The translations under genes and the position numbers were made by a program. Of a stretch of DNA of 64,000 bases, positions 23,388 through 34,912 are shown one piece after another. This DNA comes from Alentia gelatinosa. Taxonomy: Eukaryota > Annelida > Polychaeta > Phyllodocida > Polynoidae. The notes beneath the pieces were generated by a model. The model did no database searches, had not been told where the DNA came from, and worked only from the letters and a program-made list of their open reading frames with translations. The stretch's first letter is position 1. The number at the start of each line of letters is the position of its first letter. The stretch spans positions 40,046,218-40,110,217 of the forward strand of contig OX465590.1 of NCBI GenBank assembly GCA_950022655.1, given 5' to 3'.

Positions 23388-23684
23388 TTTCAGTAGGCTC
23401 GTGACATTAGGCCTAGACAGACATAAAATGAGGCACCAACAGTGCAAGCAACAGCGGAAAAAGACTAGCATATATCAGAAAATCAGAGTGCCCAATCTTC
23501 TCCATATTTGGAAAGATTACAGATTATATGTATCCCCTATACTCATGTTAAAGTGTCATTGCTTAATTCCTACGAGAAGTGAGTGAAACTCTGCGTGTCA
23601 TTGATTGCAATCTTGTGATCTGTCCATATGGTGTCACAGACGCCATCTAGACATGTCACGAAACTACTGAAACAGGTCCCAGAT
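23388..23684. mobile_element. Family C MITE, subfamily 2
   Basis: Ends GGACCTGTTTCAGTAGGCTC and CGAAACTACTGAAACAGGTCC. The left flank is CTG and the right CAG, so the W position differs between the two sides. Confidence 0.7.
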
Positions 23685-23974
23685 GAATAATACAGCAGAG
23701 ACAAGAGGGTGGCTGTAAAGAACTCCTCAAAGCGAGGACACTGAAGCAGACCGACCAAAGGCCAGAAGGTCACCTCCAAGGCAGCGTTGCTAACAGGCAG
23801 ATAGACAGCCAGTGCTATATCCTCCTATTTTGTACATTGATACGTTTTCCCACCTGTATATCATTTTCTCATTACTTACTGCTCTCTTTGTATCTCTCTC
23901 TCACTCACATTTTCATGCTCTCTCTTTATATATCTATACATACATATGTATATACATGGTGCCCCTTAATTTTA

Positions 23975-25385
23975 CAATATAGGTGATGTGGGTCACATTC
24001 TTAACCCATCATGAATATGCCTGACATCTTGGCCTCACAGTCAGCATGTGTCCGTTTAAAAACTGAGGTCTTGGAAATCACCAAATAACAATTGATTATC
24101 CAACATAGGAGACGCAGGTCACATTTTAAACCCATCACGCATATTCCTGAAATCTTGGCCGCACAGTCAGCATGTGTTCCCTTATCAGTAGTCGTACCAG
24201 GCCTGGATGGGCGTGGTAATGGGTGGTGAGACGAGGCTGGGTATTTGATGATGTGTGGTCACACCGATAGTGATGGGCATATCCTACCCATATGTGACTT
24301 ACCATTCTGAAGCTAGGGTGAGGTTACCTGGGATCTGGCCTTGGCAATCACAGGGTAGTTTTTCACCGAAGTTGGGTTATCTTGAGCATTACGGTAATTA
24401 ACCTATAACTGTAACCACTACACATATATAAATTCTCACTGTTTTCTAATTCAATTTCAAAATTTCTTTTATATCCTTGTCACAAACGATGCAGTTGTTG
24501 TAAAAGAAAACTACTCCATGACATGGTCTTGCAATTCTGAATATTTTGGAAATCACCAAATAATGAATAATTTTCGAATATAGGCGATGCGGGTCACATT
24601 CTTAACCCATCATGAATATGTCTGATATCATGGCCTCACACTCAGCATGTGTTGGGTTAAAAACTGAGGTTTTGGAAATCACCAAATAACAATTGATTAT
24701 CCAACATAGGAGACGCAGGTCACATTCTAAACCCATCACGCATATTCCTGAAATCTTGGCCGCACAGTCAGCATGTGTTCCCTTATCAGTAGTCGTACCA
24801 GGCCTGTATGGGGGCGGTAATGGGTGGTGAGACGAGGCTAGGTATTTGATCATGTGTGGTCGTACGGATAGCGATGGGCGTATTCGACCCGCCTGTGAAT
24901 TACCTAGCCATGGCTAGGGTAAGGTTACCTGAGATCTAGACTTGGCATTCCCTGCGTAGTTTTAGAATACTGCCTACCTCACATTTTCATGCTCTCTCTA
25001 TATTTATCTATACATACATATATATGTATACATATGAGTCTATATATACAGTAAAACCATGATTAATTATCCAATATAGGAGAACATAGTCACATTTTAA
25101 ACCAATCATGAATATTCATGACATCTTGGCCTCACAGTCAGCATGTGTTGGTTTAAAAACTGAGGTCTTGGAAATCACCAAATAATGATTAATTATCCAA
25201 CATAGGAGACGCAGGTCACATTCTAAACCCATCACGCATATTCCTGACATCTTGGCCGCACAGTGAGCATGTGTTCCCTTATCGGTAGTCGTACCAGGCC
25301 TGTATGGGCGTGGTAATGGGTGGCGAGATGAGGCTGGGTATTTGATGATGTGTGGTCGTACGGATAGCGATGGGCGTCGGGCAGG
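23975..25385. repeat. Three-copy higher-order repeat
   Basis: Three large units (near 23975, 24575, 25065). Each has two related subunits of about 130 bp carrying GGTCACATT(C/T)TAAACC, CATCTTGGCC(T/G)CACAG and CAGCATGTGT(T/G). The units end with a shared GTCGTACCAGGCCTG-type tail. This is a hierarchy of small repeats inside bigger ones. No coding capacity. Confidence 0.75.
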
Positions 25386-25760
25386 GTAATGGGGTCAGTC
25401 ACTCCCCCTGGTGACGAGTGAACATCTCTGTCACCAGTCATGGAGCTCCTTGTGGGCAGGGGGCAGCTTTTAGTTGACCACCTCCACGTCAGATGGCGCT
25501 GCACCGGACGTCACCTGAAGAGGGCGGCACTGACCACCGGCTAATTGGCCACGAACCCGTGCTCACGGCGGACTTGGGGATCCGCCAGAGGGCGCACCGG
25601 GGGATACCGGAAACCATCAGCTGCGCCTGCGTACGACATACGGGGGTGGGTTTAGGTATAATGAGGTGCATCATACAATACACTCTACACACGAAGGTTA
25701 TGTAGCTATCTACGTAGTATTTACCTAATATTGTACTACGTGTAATTGGAGTTGCCCCGA
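25386..25760. other. GC-richer unique segment
   Basis: Around 25490-25640 GC is raised (GAGGGCGGCACTGACC, CCGCCAGAGGGCGCACC). Short frames exist on both strands and overlap, with no motif I recognise. It could be regulatory DNA or an exon remnant; the sequence does not decide. Confidence 0.3.
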
Positions 25761-25761
25761 T

Positions 25762-25964
25762 AATCAGAAGGAAACTCTTGAGATGAAAATAACGTTATTT
25801 TCATCTAATGAGTTTCTGATTTTATTTCACCCCGTATACATGATCAGAGACATTGAAATAACTCACGCAATTAACCATTGGACATTGGGTACACTACCTT
25901 CACATCCGTTGAGCATTGGTTTCTAATGTTAAGTCTGTGTATAAAAATACCGGGGTGAGATAAT
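25762..25964 (-). mobile_element. Hairpin-tailed element HP9, short hairpin with AACGTT apex
   Basis: Hairpin ATCAGAAGGAAACTC...GATGAAAATAACGTTATTTTCATC...GAGTTTCTGAT, then TTTTATTTCACCCC, a core, and TAATGTTAAGTCTGTG with GGGGTGAGATAATA. It shows the same plan without the GGCGAAGCC loop. Confidence 0.6.
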
Positions 25965-27338
25965 AATCATAATCCGTACCTACTTCTCAATAATATGGAA
26001 ACGTGTGCAAATACCATGAAGCTATCGTCATCATGCTTTACGAGATTGTATAAAGGATGTTTTCCTATGTCTCTGTATTGGGTCCCATATTAATATGGCA
26101 AGTCTGAACTTTATATTGAGATATATCTGCATGGCGGCTTGGCCGCTCTCACCCCTGATAAGGGGACCAAGTCCTATACCGAACACCCTACGCGCTTTGA
26201 CGACTTCTTAGTTCCGTCCAACACAAAATGTGTGATTCTTTCTCTTATAAACTTTGCAGCTATGATGTTGGTGTTCGTTTTTGTGGTGTTGGTGTGTGTG
26301 TGTGTGGGAGGGGGGGCGGGTTACAAAACACGGTAATATTGTTCAACTAAACACTACCCAACCTCTGAAATGTGAAATAACGCACCGAGTAAAATATACA
26401 ATTGCCGTTGGATACCGGAAATATATAATGGGAGAAATGTTCATCAGATGTACATGAGTTTGGGAATAGAACCCCATTGAAAAACAACAAATAGAGGAAC
26501 GTTTGGCAATACATTGAGAGTATGATTTTGCATTGGGGAGGTGACCAATATATCCCATCAGCATGGAATAACCCATACCTTTTCACCTCCAGTGAAGAAC
26601 ACCTACTCCTAGGGCAAAATGGCGGCCAGGGAACATTACCTATCTGCCAAATATATTTAGATACACATACATAGAAGAGCGCCATATATATATTGTCAAT
26701 AAAGACTGATTTAATCATAAATACGTGGTCGTGACAGCTATGACAGTATTTCAATTAGGTTACCAGAGTACAGCTTATTTCGCAGTTGTTGCATATCACG
26801 ATGTTTCTATGCTCCACCTCTATAAACAGAATACTCGATCTGTCTCATTTACAAAATACATGCCTAGTGCCATTTGGGATGAACTTTGAACAATTTGTAG
26901 GGTCATTCTTGATGAATGAGCGTTGAATTATAAATAATTAATAATGGAAAGGTTTAGGTTTTATCCAGTGAGTGGGTCTTTGGCCGAGCTACAATGCAGA
27001 ATGTAATAGGATACAGTAGCAACTCAGATGTCCAATAGTTTAAAAAAAATCTTATCACAATCAATTTGCTCACCAATGGCATACACAAAGAAACCCCAGG
27101 CCATTTTTTAATCACTATTGCGTGTATAAATCCATGGAGCATTGGTATTGTTGTCATGGGATTGTAAGCAATCATAACTTCATAGTCATTCGTTTTCTTA
27201 TAAGTTGCAAATAAGTTCAAATCTGCCAGATCATCATTGACTTGGCTTCTCGAGGATGAAGCAAGCAAACAATAAAAGCTTTGGACTTCTAACGCCTCTT
27301 CTCCCTCTCTAGACCACAGCCTCAGAAGCTTTCAGCCA
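25965..27338. other. Mostly unrecognised intergenic DNA
   Basis: Contains a (TG)n tract near 26290 and AT-rich sequence. The 135-residue minus-strand frame at 26347-26754 is not protein-like in a way I recognise. See the separate entry for 26954-27268. Confidence 0.4.
26954..27268 (-). CDS. Possible exon, unrecognised
   Basis: A 104-codon open frame whose first part looks protein-like (DDLADLNLFATYKK, YNPMTTIPMLHGFIH). A pyrimidine-rich acceptor (TTGCTTCATCCTCGAG) lies near 27250 and a possible donor TTG|GTGAGC near 27075, giving an exon of roughly 57 codons. I cannot assign a family; a chance frame is quite possible. Confidence 0.2.
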   Translation of the reverse strand: MLASSSRSQVNDDLADLNLFATYKKTNDYEVMIAYNPMTTIPMLHGFIHAIVIKKWPGVSLCMPLVSKLIVIRFFLNYWTSELLLYPITFCIVARPKTHSLDKT

Positions 27339-27342
27339 TTAA

Positions 27343-27832
27343 AGGCACATCCTACAATAGACAGTGGCGCCACCAGGGGGTTTTCAAATAACAACAGTTA
27401 TCAATTCAGACCAGTTCCATAGACGTATTCTAATGCCAAATGAGTGGAATGTAAAACGTCATTGAATTCTACTTAAACCTGATTTATATAGAAAATGTAA
27501 TGAAAAATAGTTGTCATCAATTATTTTTAAAAAGAGGACGTTGACCTATTATTTCTATACCTGAAATGTTTAGTAAAATGCATTCACTGTCTCTTGTGAA
27601 AGTTTAAAGAAAACAACATGAGTTTTACTATGTGAAAAACCCTGGTGGACTAGTGGCTGTTTTATAGTTCAAACTGCTCCTATTATGATGATATCATCTC
27701 TAAATCAAAAACTAGCATGCCCCCCATCTTTTGAATTAGCAATATGTTCTATAACACTTAAAGATCATCATGTTAAATTATCGGGAATTTGACATGGGTT
27801 TTGATTATCAAGGTAAAATGCCCGATATGCCT
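27343..27832 (-). mobile_element. Family K element (TTAA), complete
   Basis: Ends AGGCACATCCTACAATAG and CCGATATGCCT, flanked by TTAA at 27339-27342 and 27833-27836. Near the first end is GTGGCGCCACCAGGGGG, the K-family CTCF-like motif. Orientation is opposite to 36106-36629. Confidence 0.65.
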
Positions 27833-28180
27833 TTAAGTGATGGTTGTCTGAAGAATGTGACTGGGACTTTGGCTTGAGCGAGTCTGTTTCTTTTAGCGGG
27901 AACTTGTGTGTTTTACAAACAGTAAGCTGCCTCAGGGCAGGCTGGACTCCCAGGAGACCCTCCTGGGTCTGTGATCAGGCACTGGCAGAGTAGAGAAGTA
28001 AAGACGGTGTGAGCACGCGGCTCCACACTCTAACACTGATTGTGGTGTGATTACATTGTGCCACTTCTTCACACCTCTCTTGTGAGAGAAAAAAATACTC
28101 CCTTAGAACTAGATACTATACTAGATACTAGATGTTTACTATTCAAGGAAGAACTGTCACTAGGCAGAATGAATGAATAA
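27833..28180. other. GC-richer intergenic stretch
   Basis: Contains CAGGAGACCCTCCTGGG and other short palindromes. No gene or element ends were recognised. Confidence 0.3.
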
Positions 28181-28187
28181 ATCTTAA

Positions 28188-28363
28188 AGGCACATCCTAT
28201 AAATCAAGCGGGCGCCTCATTGTGATTTTTAGAAATTGTTTAATTTTTTTAATAAATTTGTTCTAATTCTAAACAAGTAAATTCCATGTTTTGTCTAGGT
28301 TATCCAAATTTAATAGGTATTATAAGCTAATTTGCTTTTGCTCGATTTACATCCGATATCCCT
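28188..28363 (-). mobile_element. Family K element, short internal-deletion form
   Basis: AGGCACATCCTATAAATC to CATCCGATATCCCT, flanked by TTAA at 28184-28187 and 28364-28367. 176 bp. Confidence 0.65.
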
Positions 28364-28379
28364 TTAAAAAAAAGAGAAA

Positions 28380-28560
28380 TGCACAATAGTGATTGGCTTC
28401 AGATACAAGTAGTCGTATGCTCGAAGTGGTCGACGCGTAGTAATATCCGAGCTCATGCGGGGATATTGCATAGGTTAACTCCGAGGAGCATACACCTGCT
28501 TTTATCTGAATGAAACAAGTTTATATTGTATTTATTATCCACCTTTATCGAATTATGCTT
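28380..28560 (-). mobile_element. Family M element, partial
   Basis: Hairpin: TATGCTCGAAGTGGTCGACG and AACTCCGAGGAGCATACA around AATATCCGAGCTCATGCGGGGATATT, then TTGTATTTATTATCCACCT. The distal end is not found. Confidence 0.5.
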
Positions 28561-31099
28561 ATTTAGTACCTAGTATTTTCTAATGAGTTAATAAAAGTTA
28601 CCGGTGTGTATGGTGAACATGAGATCATCCTTACGCCATGTTATTCTCTCACAATCTACTGAAGCTTGCAGAAGGACATCTTTTTCACCTGATCTAAGAT
28701 CTTCTCTATTGCAAATGACACGAATATCGCCCATGCTTTCTTTTTTTCACAAATGTCTTTATTGATGTCTTAGTCTAAAGTTACATTCATCTTTTTCAGG
28801 TACATATATTCCTCATCGTTGACATCAAGAAAGTGGCCATTTGTGTCAGCTATACATACAAGCTGATTTTCATCACTATGCCTTCATGTTTGGGATAATA
28901 ACACACATATACCAACTTATGCTAAAAGAAAGTACCTTACATGCTGGGTGAAGATTGTAACCAGGCATCTTCTTGCCTTATCTAATCCAGGATAATAAAA
29001 ATGATTTTTTTTTTTTAATCGTCCAGATACCTAAGTGTAATATCATTTGGAGTATACGGTCAACAGGACCTCACATCAAATGGTGTGAAATAGTCACCAC
29101 TATGTTCTGATATCGTGTGGATCTTTCTGACTGTCAATAAATCATGTTATTCATGAAACAACAACATGTTAATTACCTATCACTATCGGTGATTACAAAC
29201 CATGCCATCCACCCTCAAGTGAAATTCTATTGAATATCGCTCAGTGTTGTACACCTGGTGTAACGACATAAATTGGAGGTAAATGAACAAGCTCCTCACA
29301 TCCTGTCATTGATATTGTATCATTTATTTTGCTATGCCGTATGACCCTTGGGACAGATAATGGAGGTCCTGCAGCAGTACTGATAAGAATTTACAATTGT
29401 CTATTATCTTTAGGCTTGTACGTTGTTTTTACAATATATGTTCGCAGCCTTTATAGCATGACTATGATTAATGCATTATTTCATACTGAGAAAGAGCCCC
29501 CCCCCCCCCTGCCAAGGCCCCACGGTGGTTTTATATGTAGATATATGTTTATACGATTAAATGGTTGTTTTGACATTTAAGAAAAACAAAAATATATATA
29601 TATAGAGGTTGATAGGGGTTTGACCCAAAATTAAAAGTTCATCATATGACAATTAACTATCACAAAATATTTTTTATTGTTTCATTTGTCTTCATATTTC
29701 CGATTGCTGCATTTCCATTAACAAAACTATCACACAATATCCACAGTTTTTGTATCTAAATGGAATGTCAGCCGATTCAAGACGGCTTAATTTATTCCAT
29801 ATTATCTTCCTTATTGTAGAAATACAAGGAATGTTTTGACCAACGAGAAATAGCTGAATTAATGAAGGACTTCAACCAAACCAATGGTACCCGAATTAAG
29901 TGATAATTGAGCAGTTTTCGCATTCGGTTCTTGTCGTCGGTTTGATTAGATCAAACCAATCAACTTCACTCTATGTTAACTGTCGACTATAATCAGCAAA
30001 CCCTTCAGTTTCAAACCTTGTCAAACAAATGCAAGAGTGTCTGCTCAATACCTGCTTTGAAATTTTAGACAATGCAGATGACTTTAAATGAAATGAGATT
30101 ATCTCTCAACGGGAATGAAAATTAATTTAAACAAAGCCCTAACTGCACTGCCACAGCAGGCCAGACACTATTCGACCTCTCCATCAGTGCTCATGAACTC
30201 TATTCAAAATTAGGGAATCAGCCTGGGGTATGTTTAATAACGTATGCCTACGAAAGCACAGGATACATAGTACTTCAGCTCATGATGAATAGGACTCTTT
30301 TTTAGGATTTACCTCGAGTTTCAATTTAACCAGACAAATCATAAACCAAAATGAAGTTCAAAAGGTCCCCTATTTGGATCAACTTCATGAGGTGTCATAT
30401 TTAAAAAATAAAATTGTTGTCATTTCAGTTTCCATCGCAACATAACAAAGAGATCTTGTACGAGGGTTATTCTTTAGTAATATACAAGTTCGTTCACAGT
30501 CCAAGTTGAAAGAAGGCCCTCCATAGACTGTTGAATAGAATTGACCCAAATCATCCATGGGTTGCGTTGCCGTAAACAGAAAGGTCTTCATGTATGAGCC
30601 ACATCTCCCGGCGTTTACACGAGACGCTTATTGGCGGCCATTCTTGAATTTTGCATCACCTGACGATTTTCAGCTGTCAATAGCTAAACATCGGTAGATA
30701 TAAAAAGTGCAAACACTTGAGAAAATTCTTGGGTAAACAACTGTTGTGGCTATTTTTTGTAAACACCACCTGACGATCATTGGCCTGATGACCTACAGTC
30801 GTCCCGTTTTATAAATTCGTCTAGTTTTATAACCGGTTAATTAAGGCCCGTAGGTCTGTCGATAGGGTCTGTGAAGATATGGGCGATGCCTCAGGGGATG
30901 GCAATACTAGACAGAGGAATCTAAGCAGCAAGGTGCCATTATAATGAAGCTTATTTTGAAAAAAACCCACTGCACAATGTATCTTTTACGTGGTCATCAA
31001 TTTAATTTAATTCTAATAGACATTTCTAGCAGAAAGAAGTATAAATGTTTATTTCAAATACTGACTAATGTAATTGGCGAGCGTTGACAGCAGGAAGGA
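28561..31099. other. Long stretch without a recognised gene
   Basis: Low-GC sequence with simple runs (poly-C at 29499-29508, (TA)n near 29595). The minus-strand frame at 30385-30591 starts with a true ATG and is 68 codons (contains FNLDCERTCILLKNNPRTR). It has no family I can name and no supporting neighbours. Confidence 0.4.
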
Positions 31100-31325
31100 T
31101 GATAATAAAGTGGAATTCACACGGTGGGATTCATGTACCTCACAGATTTCAAAATCTCATGAGATTCTGTGCCCTTTAAGGGGTAGATGTCGCCAACAAT
31201 TTAATACAGATGAAAAAATATGTCTCAGGGAAATGGAACCCTACAATTTAGACAATAGAGATTGTGTTAGAGTGCAGAATAGGATTTGTCTCAGACAAAC
31301 ACCCTGAGAGGTAATTGAATCCCAT
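31100..31325. mobile_element. Family G element, short copy
   Basis: ATAAAGTGGAATTCACACGG at the left. The interior blocks follow the order of 1232-1796 (GATTCTGTGCCCTTTAAGG, GGATTTGTCTCAGACAAA), and the right end is degraded (TGAATCCCATAG). Confidence 0.5.
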
Positions 31326-32030
31326 AGTTCAAAAATTGTTATAGAATTGGTTTTGGTGTGATAGAAAAAATGAAATGAGTACATGAGGTTTATGAAAATA
31401 ATGGTGCACAGTGCTTTTTGCTAGAGATAATGATCTGAGAAATAGTCATACATGTGTGACAACATCACAAAGTAAGTAGGCATCCAATTTAGAACAGGTT
31501 TCTTTTTCTTAAATATCTTTTTTTTTCAATTTACTGATTCAAATTCTCTTACTACAAAACAATATTTCCTTTTCAGGTCCGATCACGTCCGATCACGTAC
31601 CATCATAAATATGTATATTGTAAATCAGTTAGTTAAAAACTGGGAGAGAAAAGAAGAAGAGGATAAAAAAGGAAGTAAGATAGTGTAAATAAGAGACACA
31701 GAAATATACATAAACTCAAACATAATTGTAGCATTCAATGGTTCTGTTGATATGAAATAAGTAAATTAACAGGCAACTACAAACATCACGTAAGTCTCCG
31801 GCCAAGACGTAAAGGCATAATCACAGTTCTTTTAAAATCATATAGTTTTTTAATCAGAAATGCTGACATGTTGAACCGTCACAGACATCACTCCACATTT
31901 TAAGTCCTCCGTTACGCAGTGACTTCTCGTGTAGTTTATGTGGTTGTGTAATGTGTGTGGGTGTGATATGTATGTGGGCCTGTGTGAAATATAACACAAT
32001 TACAGTGAGATTTGTGAGAGCTATAGAGGG
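31326..32030. other. Intergenic DNA, nothing recognised
   Basis: AT-rich. A duplicated TCCGATCACGT lies near 31578. No coding frame. Confidence 0.4.
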
Positions 32031-32034
32031 AAAC

Positions 32035-32165
32035 TATGTTCCGGTGAAAGGAAGTCAAAGTTACGAGGTAAGGCTTGGAAAAATTACTGCCCAAGGCCCT
32101 GGCCGCGGGCAGTAATTTTTCCAAGCCTTACCGAGTAATTTTGACTTCCTTTCACTGGTACTTGG
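32035..32165. repeat. Near-perfect foldback of about 130 bp
   Basis: Arm blocks GGTGAAAGGAAGTCAAAGTTAC and GTAAGGCTTGGAAAAATTACTG pair with CAGTAATTTTTCCAAGCCTT and AATTTTGACTTCCTTTCAC around CCCAAGGCCCTGGCCGCGGG. Confidence 0.75.
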
Positions 32166-32225
32166 TTTCCCTATTCCTATATACCTTCAAATGTTGTTTA
32201 ATAAGAGACAATCTGATTGGTCTAA

Positions 32226-32283
32226 ATGTCAACCTTGGGTAGTATACGGCAACCTTGGGTAGTATACCAACCTTGGGTAGTAT
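32226..32283. repeat. Short tandem repeat, three units
   Basis: CAACCTTGGGTAGTAT repeated three times, about 18-24 bp apart. Confidence 0.8.
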
Positions 32284-32742
32284 CAGATAGTTACTCCACC
32301 CCCCAGAGCGTGGTGTAAGCATAGAGTGTACAGCCATAGGTATATAGGAATAGAAGATACTGCACTAGATAGCAGGCAGTGAACAATCAGATTTAGAGGA
32401 TAGACCGTGGATCTTTCTGCTCTGAGGTAGGCAGAGTCATCCATCATAAAGTCATCACTCACAAACTCATCAATCAGAATTTTATAAAACGAACGGACGA
32501 CCATCGTAGTAGAGACTCTAGTAGGAGGCTTGAGAACAGGCACGGTCAGTTCTAACGATGCAAGCTTTTCATACAAAACGTCATTATCGTGGATTTAACA
32601 CAAGGGAAGATATTATCAGTGAATTTCTCTGAATATTTAGGAGAAACCGAACGAGAGTTAGCCTGGCCAGTTTTATTTCACGACGGACAGGTCGCGTATT
32701 ACTACGTGAGGCGTAGCTGAGCGAAGTAATTTAGCAGACCTG

Positions 32743-33367
32743 GGGGGTGTTTTATTTTCTGCCCGAGGAGTCTTGGGGCGCCCGGGGAGAGGTCCCAGGA
32801 CAGTTTGGGTTCGATATTTCAAAGTCTCCCGGGGAAGGAGAGTCTTGGGCCAGATTCTAGGAGGTCTCCTGAAATATCGTTTTATTTTCAGTCCTGGGGC
32901 CAGGAGAGCTCCTGAAAAGTGTCCTGCAGCTCTCCTGGCTGGGGACACCTCTAGGGGTGTCGTGGGTGATTCAAAATAACAAATAAAAGCTATTTAATTC
33001 ATTTGAACTATCGGAAATATATTTATTATGATTTTAATTAAAACTGGGGGTCTCAGATGGAGAATTACTGTGCTATTTACTTAGATTAACATACGTTCAT
33101 AAATGATGAAATTAGTTCCCAAAAATACCACTATGTGCCACCACCTGCAATATACACAGCCTCTCTTTCAAGTCTCCTCAAAAGTCTCCTACAGGTTTAT
33201 TTTCTCCTGGGGCTCTCTCAAAGGAGACTTCGGCCGAGGATTTCTCTCCCTCCCGAGGACAGGGTAAATCGAACGAGATTGAGGAGATCTCCTGAAAATT
33301 ATCCTCAATGGAGCTATCCCTCGTGGGCGAGGAGAGTCCCCAGGAGAGTTGAAAATAAAACGACCCC
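32743..33367. mobile_element. Element I: 625-bp CWG MITE with Harbinger-like tip
   Basis: The ends GGGGGTGTTTTATTTTC and (inverse) GGGGTCGTTTTATTTTC are flanked by CTG at 32740-32742 and 33368-33370. The tip GGGGTCGTT is identical to the tip of the autonomous Harbinger at 41206, so mobilisation by a related transposase is plausible. Interior rich in AGGAG and CTCCT words. Overlapping frames on both strands are not genes. Confidence 0.7.
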
Positions 33368-33395
33368 CTGGCCGGAGTGAGATGAAACTGACCAG

Positions 33396-33585
33396 GGAGC
33401 TGTTTCAAAAGTCGGGAGGGTGCTAAACGAGAGTACTCATCGCCAAAGCGAGAGCTAACAATGGCACTTCGATGCGTCGCTGTCGAGGTGGAGGTGCCGC
33501 TCACTATTGGGTATTGGTACCGGTTTTGGTGCCGCTTTGATTCAAAGTGCCGCTGTCGCTGTTGCTGGACTTTTGAAACAGCTCC
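33396..33585. mobile_element. Element J: 190-bp foldback MITE
   Basis: Ends GGAGCTGTTTCAAAAGTC and its inverse; left flank CAG, right flank CAT (probably a mutated CAG). The tip resembles family C (GGACCTGTTTCA). Confidence 0.65.
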
Positions 33586-34045
33586 CATGTTAACTCGTGT
33601 TCGGTTTACTTCATCCTACCCCTTTTTAACGACTTAACAATAATAGCGTGTTGACACTCATCGGAGGATGGCCGCGTTTATCAATGCTGCAGGATCTACT
33701 TTCATTATTTCCCCCCTGATTGGTCCTTTTCTTTATTCACCTCGGTGCATAAATAATACTTTATTCAAGGCTCAGTCAAATACACTGAGTCAATGTTAAA
33801 CCTATGGCGCTTTTTATTAGGGGTCGAATAAAGTGGTAGGGTGGTACTGCGACTAAACAACTCCATTAGGAACATTTCCTTGACCATTTTTCTTTTAGGG
33901 AGATTTTTAGCTTTGATTTTATTCATACAACAGCTTTCTGAAATATGATTTCTTTCCCTGGCGCCTTTCTCCTTCCCTGACATTTTCCCTGCAGATTTCC
34001 CTTATCATGAATTTCAATCTGTATTTTATTACCCAGTGATAGATA

Positions 34046-34470
34046 AAGCCCAATGCCCATCTACCGATTTCAGAACTGTTATGTACGTTTGTCAGCGACA
34101 AACGGAGGGTAATTTGTCTCAACCGAGCCATCCTAACGAAGTCGGTAAATTTAGGACAGCTATGCAAGGCTACCCAGCGATTAGTGAACACTCGGTTTCT
34201 TTGGTTTTTGCCCTCCCCCAGCGATTAGTGGACCATACAGTGGTCCGCACACTGATAAAATCGGTGTATGGTCCACTAATCGCTGGGGGGGGGGGGGGGG
34301 GGCAAAAACCAAAGAAACCGAGTGTTCACTAATCACTTGGTAGCCTTGCCTAGCTGTCCTACATCTACCGACTCAGTTAGGATGGCTCGGCTGAGACAAA
34401 TTACCCTCCGTTTGTCGCCGATAAACGTACATAAATGTTCCGAAATCGATAGATGAGCATTGGGCTTTAT
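34046..34470. repeat. Long foldback with ~200-bp arms
   Basis: Arms run AAGCCCAATGCCCATCTACC to its inverse GATGAGCATTGGGCTTTA. Central arms GCGATTAGTGGACCATACA pair with TGTATGGTCCACTAATCGC. One arm carries a G run at 34287-34302 where the other has only CCCTCCCCC. Arms stay about 90% similar by eye, so this is a young or conversion-maintained foldback element. Confidence 0.8.
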
Positions 34471-34491
34471 GGAAACAGGCTTTATATATAG

Positions 34492-34740
34492 GCCCGTTTG
34501 CATTGGCCAAAGAAAATGGTTTAGATTTTTTGAGTTCTCCTAATAGGCTATTTCCATTTTCGTCAGTAGTGCTAAAGGTCTGTCAGTGGTAGCTGACTCT
34601 AGATCAGTGATGGCCAATGAAACTGGGTTATTAGGAAAACACAAACAATCTACACCATTTTTGTCAGCCAATGGAAATGGGCTTTTAGGGGGACTCAAGA
34701 AATCTCCGCTGTTTTCTTCAGCCAATGGAAACGGGCTTTA
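34492..34740. mobile_element. Family B element
   Basis: GGCCCGTTTGCATTGGCCAA to GCCAATGGAAACGGGC, with an internal extra copy of the right end (GCCAATGGAAATGGGC at 34668). Related to 57688 and 58887. Confidence 0.6.
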
Positions 34741-34752
34741 TATACACAATAA

Positions 34753-34912
34753 TAACTTGTTTTGTGTACGAGTAGCTATAATCTCCGAGTAGTTGGCACA
34801 TAGTAATAAACAAGCGATTAGCTAGGATATTACGTCGTCAACTACGAGGAGATTGCGGACACTCATACACAAAACCAGTCATTATTGTATTTATTACCCA
34901 CCTACAAGATTA
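34753..34912 (-). mobile_element. Family M element, partial
   Basis: Hairpin arms TTTTGTGTACGAGTAGC/CACTCATACACAAAAC and ATAATCTCCGAGTAGTTG/CAACTACGAGGAGATT, followed by TTGTATTTATTACCCACCT. Confidence 0.55.

Larger units (their letters stand above)
32641..33832 (-). mobile_element. Hairpin-tailed element HP10 with two nested MITEs
   Basis: The hairpin starts AAACCGAACGAGAGTTAGCC with apex TGAGGCGTAGCTGAGCG. The returning arm is broken by element I (32743-33367) and element J (33396-33585). It then resumes as GTTAACTCGTGTTCGGTTTA, followed by TTCATCCTACCCC, a core shared with HP11, and the inverse left end (TCAATGTTAAACCTATGGCG, ATTAGGGGTCGAATAA). Confidence 0.65.

Noticed and set aside
25232..25705. 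Overlapping frames in a GC-richer segment
   Set aside because: Frames on both strands overlap and none shows a motif; part lies in the higher-order repeat.
26347..26754. 135-residue minus-strand frame
   Set aside because: No motif, no neighbouring exon and a Cys/Phe/Tyr-rich composition expected from AT-rich DNA.
33178..33588. 136-residue minus-strand frame
   Set aside because: It crosses the boundary between elements I and J, so it cannot be a conserved gene.
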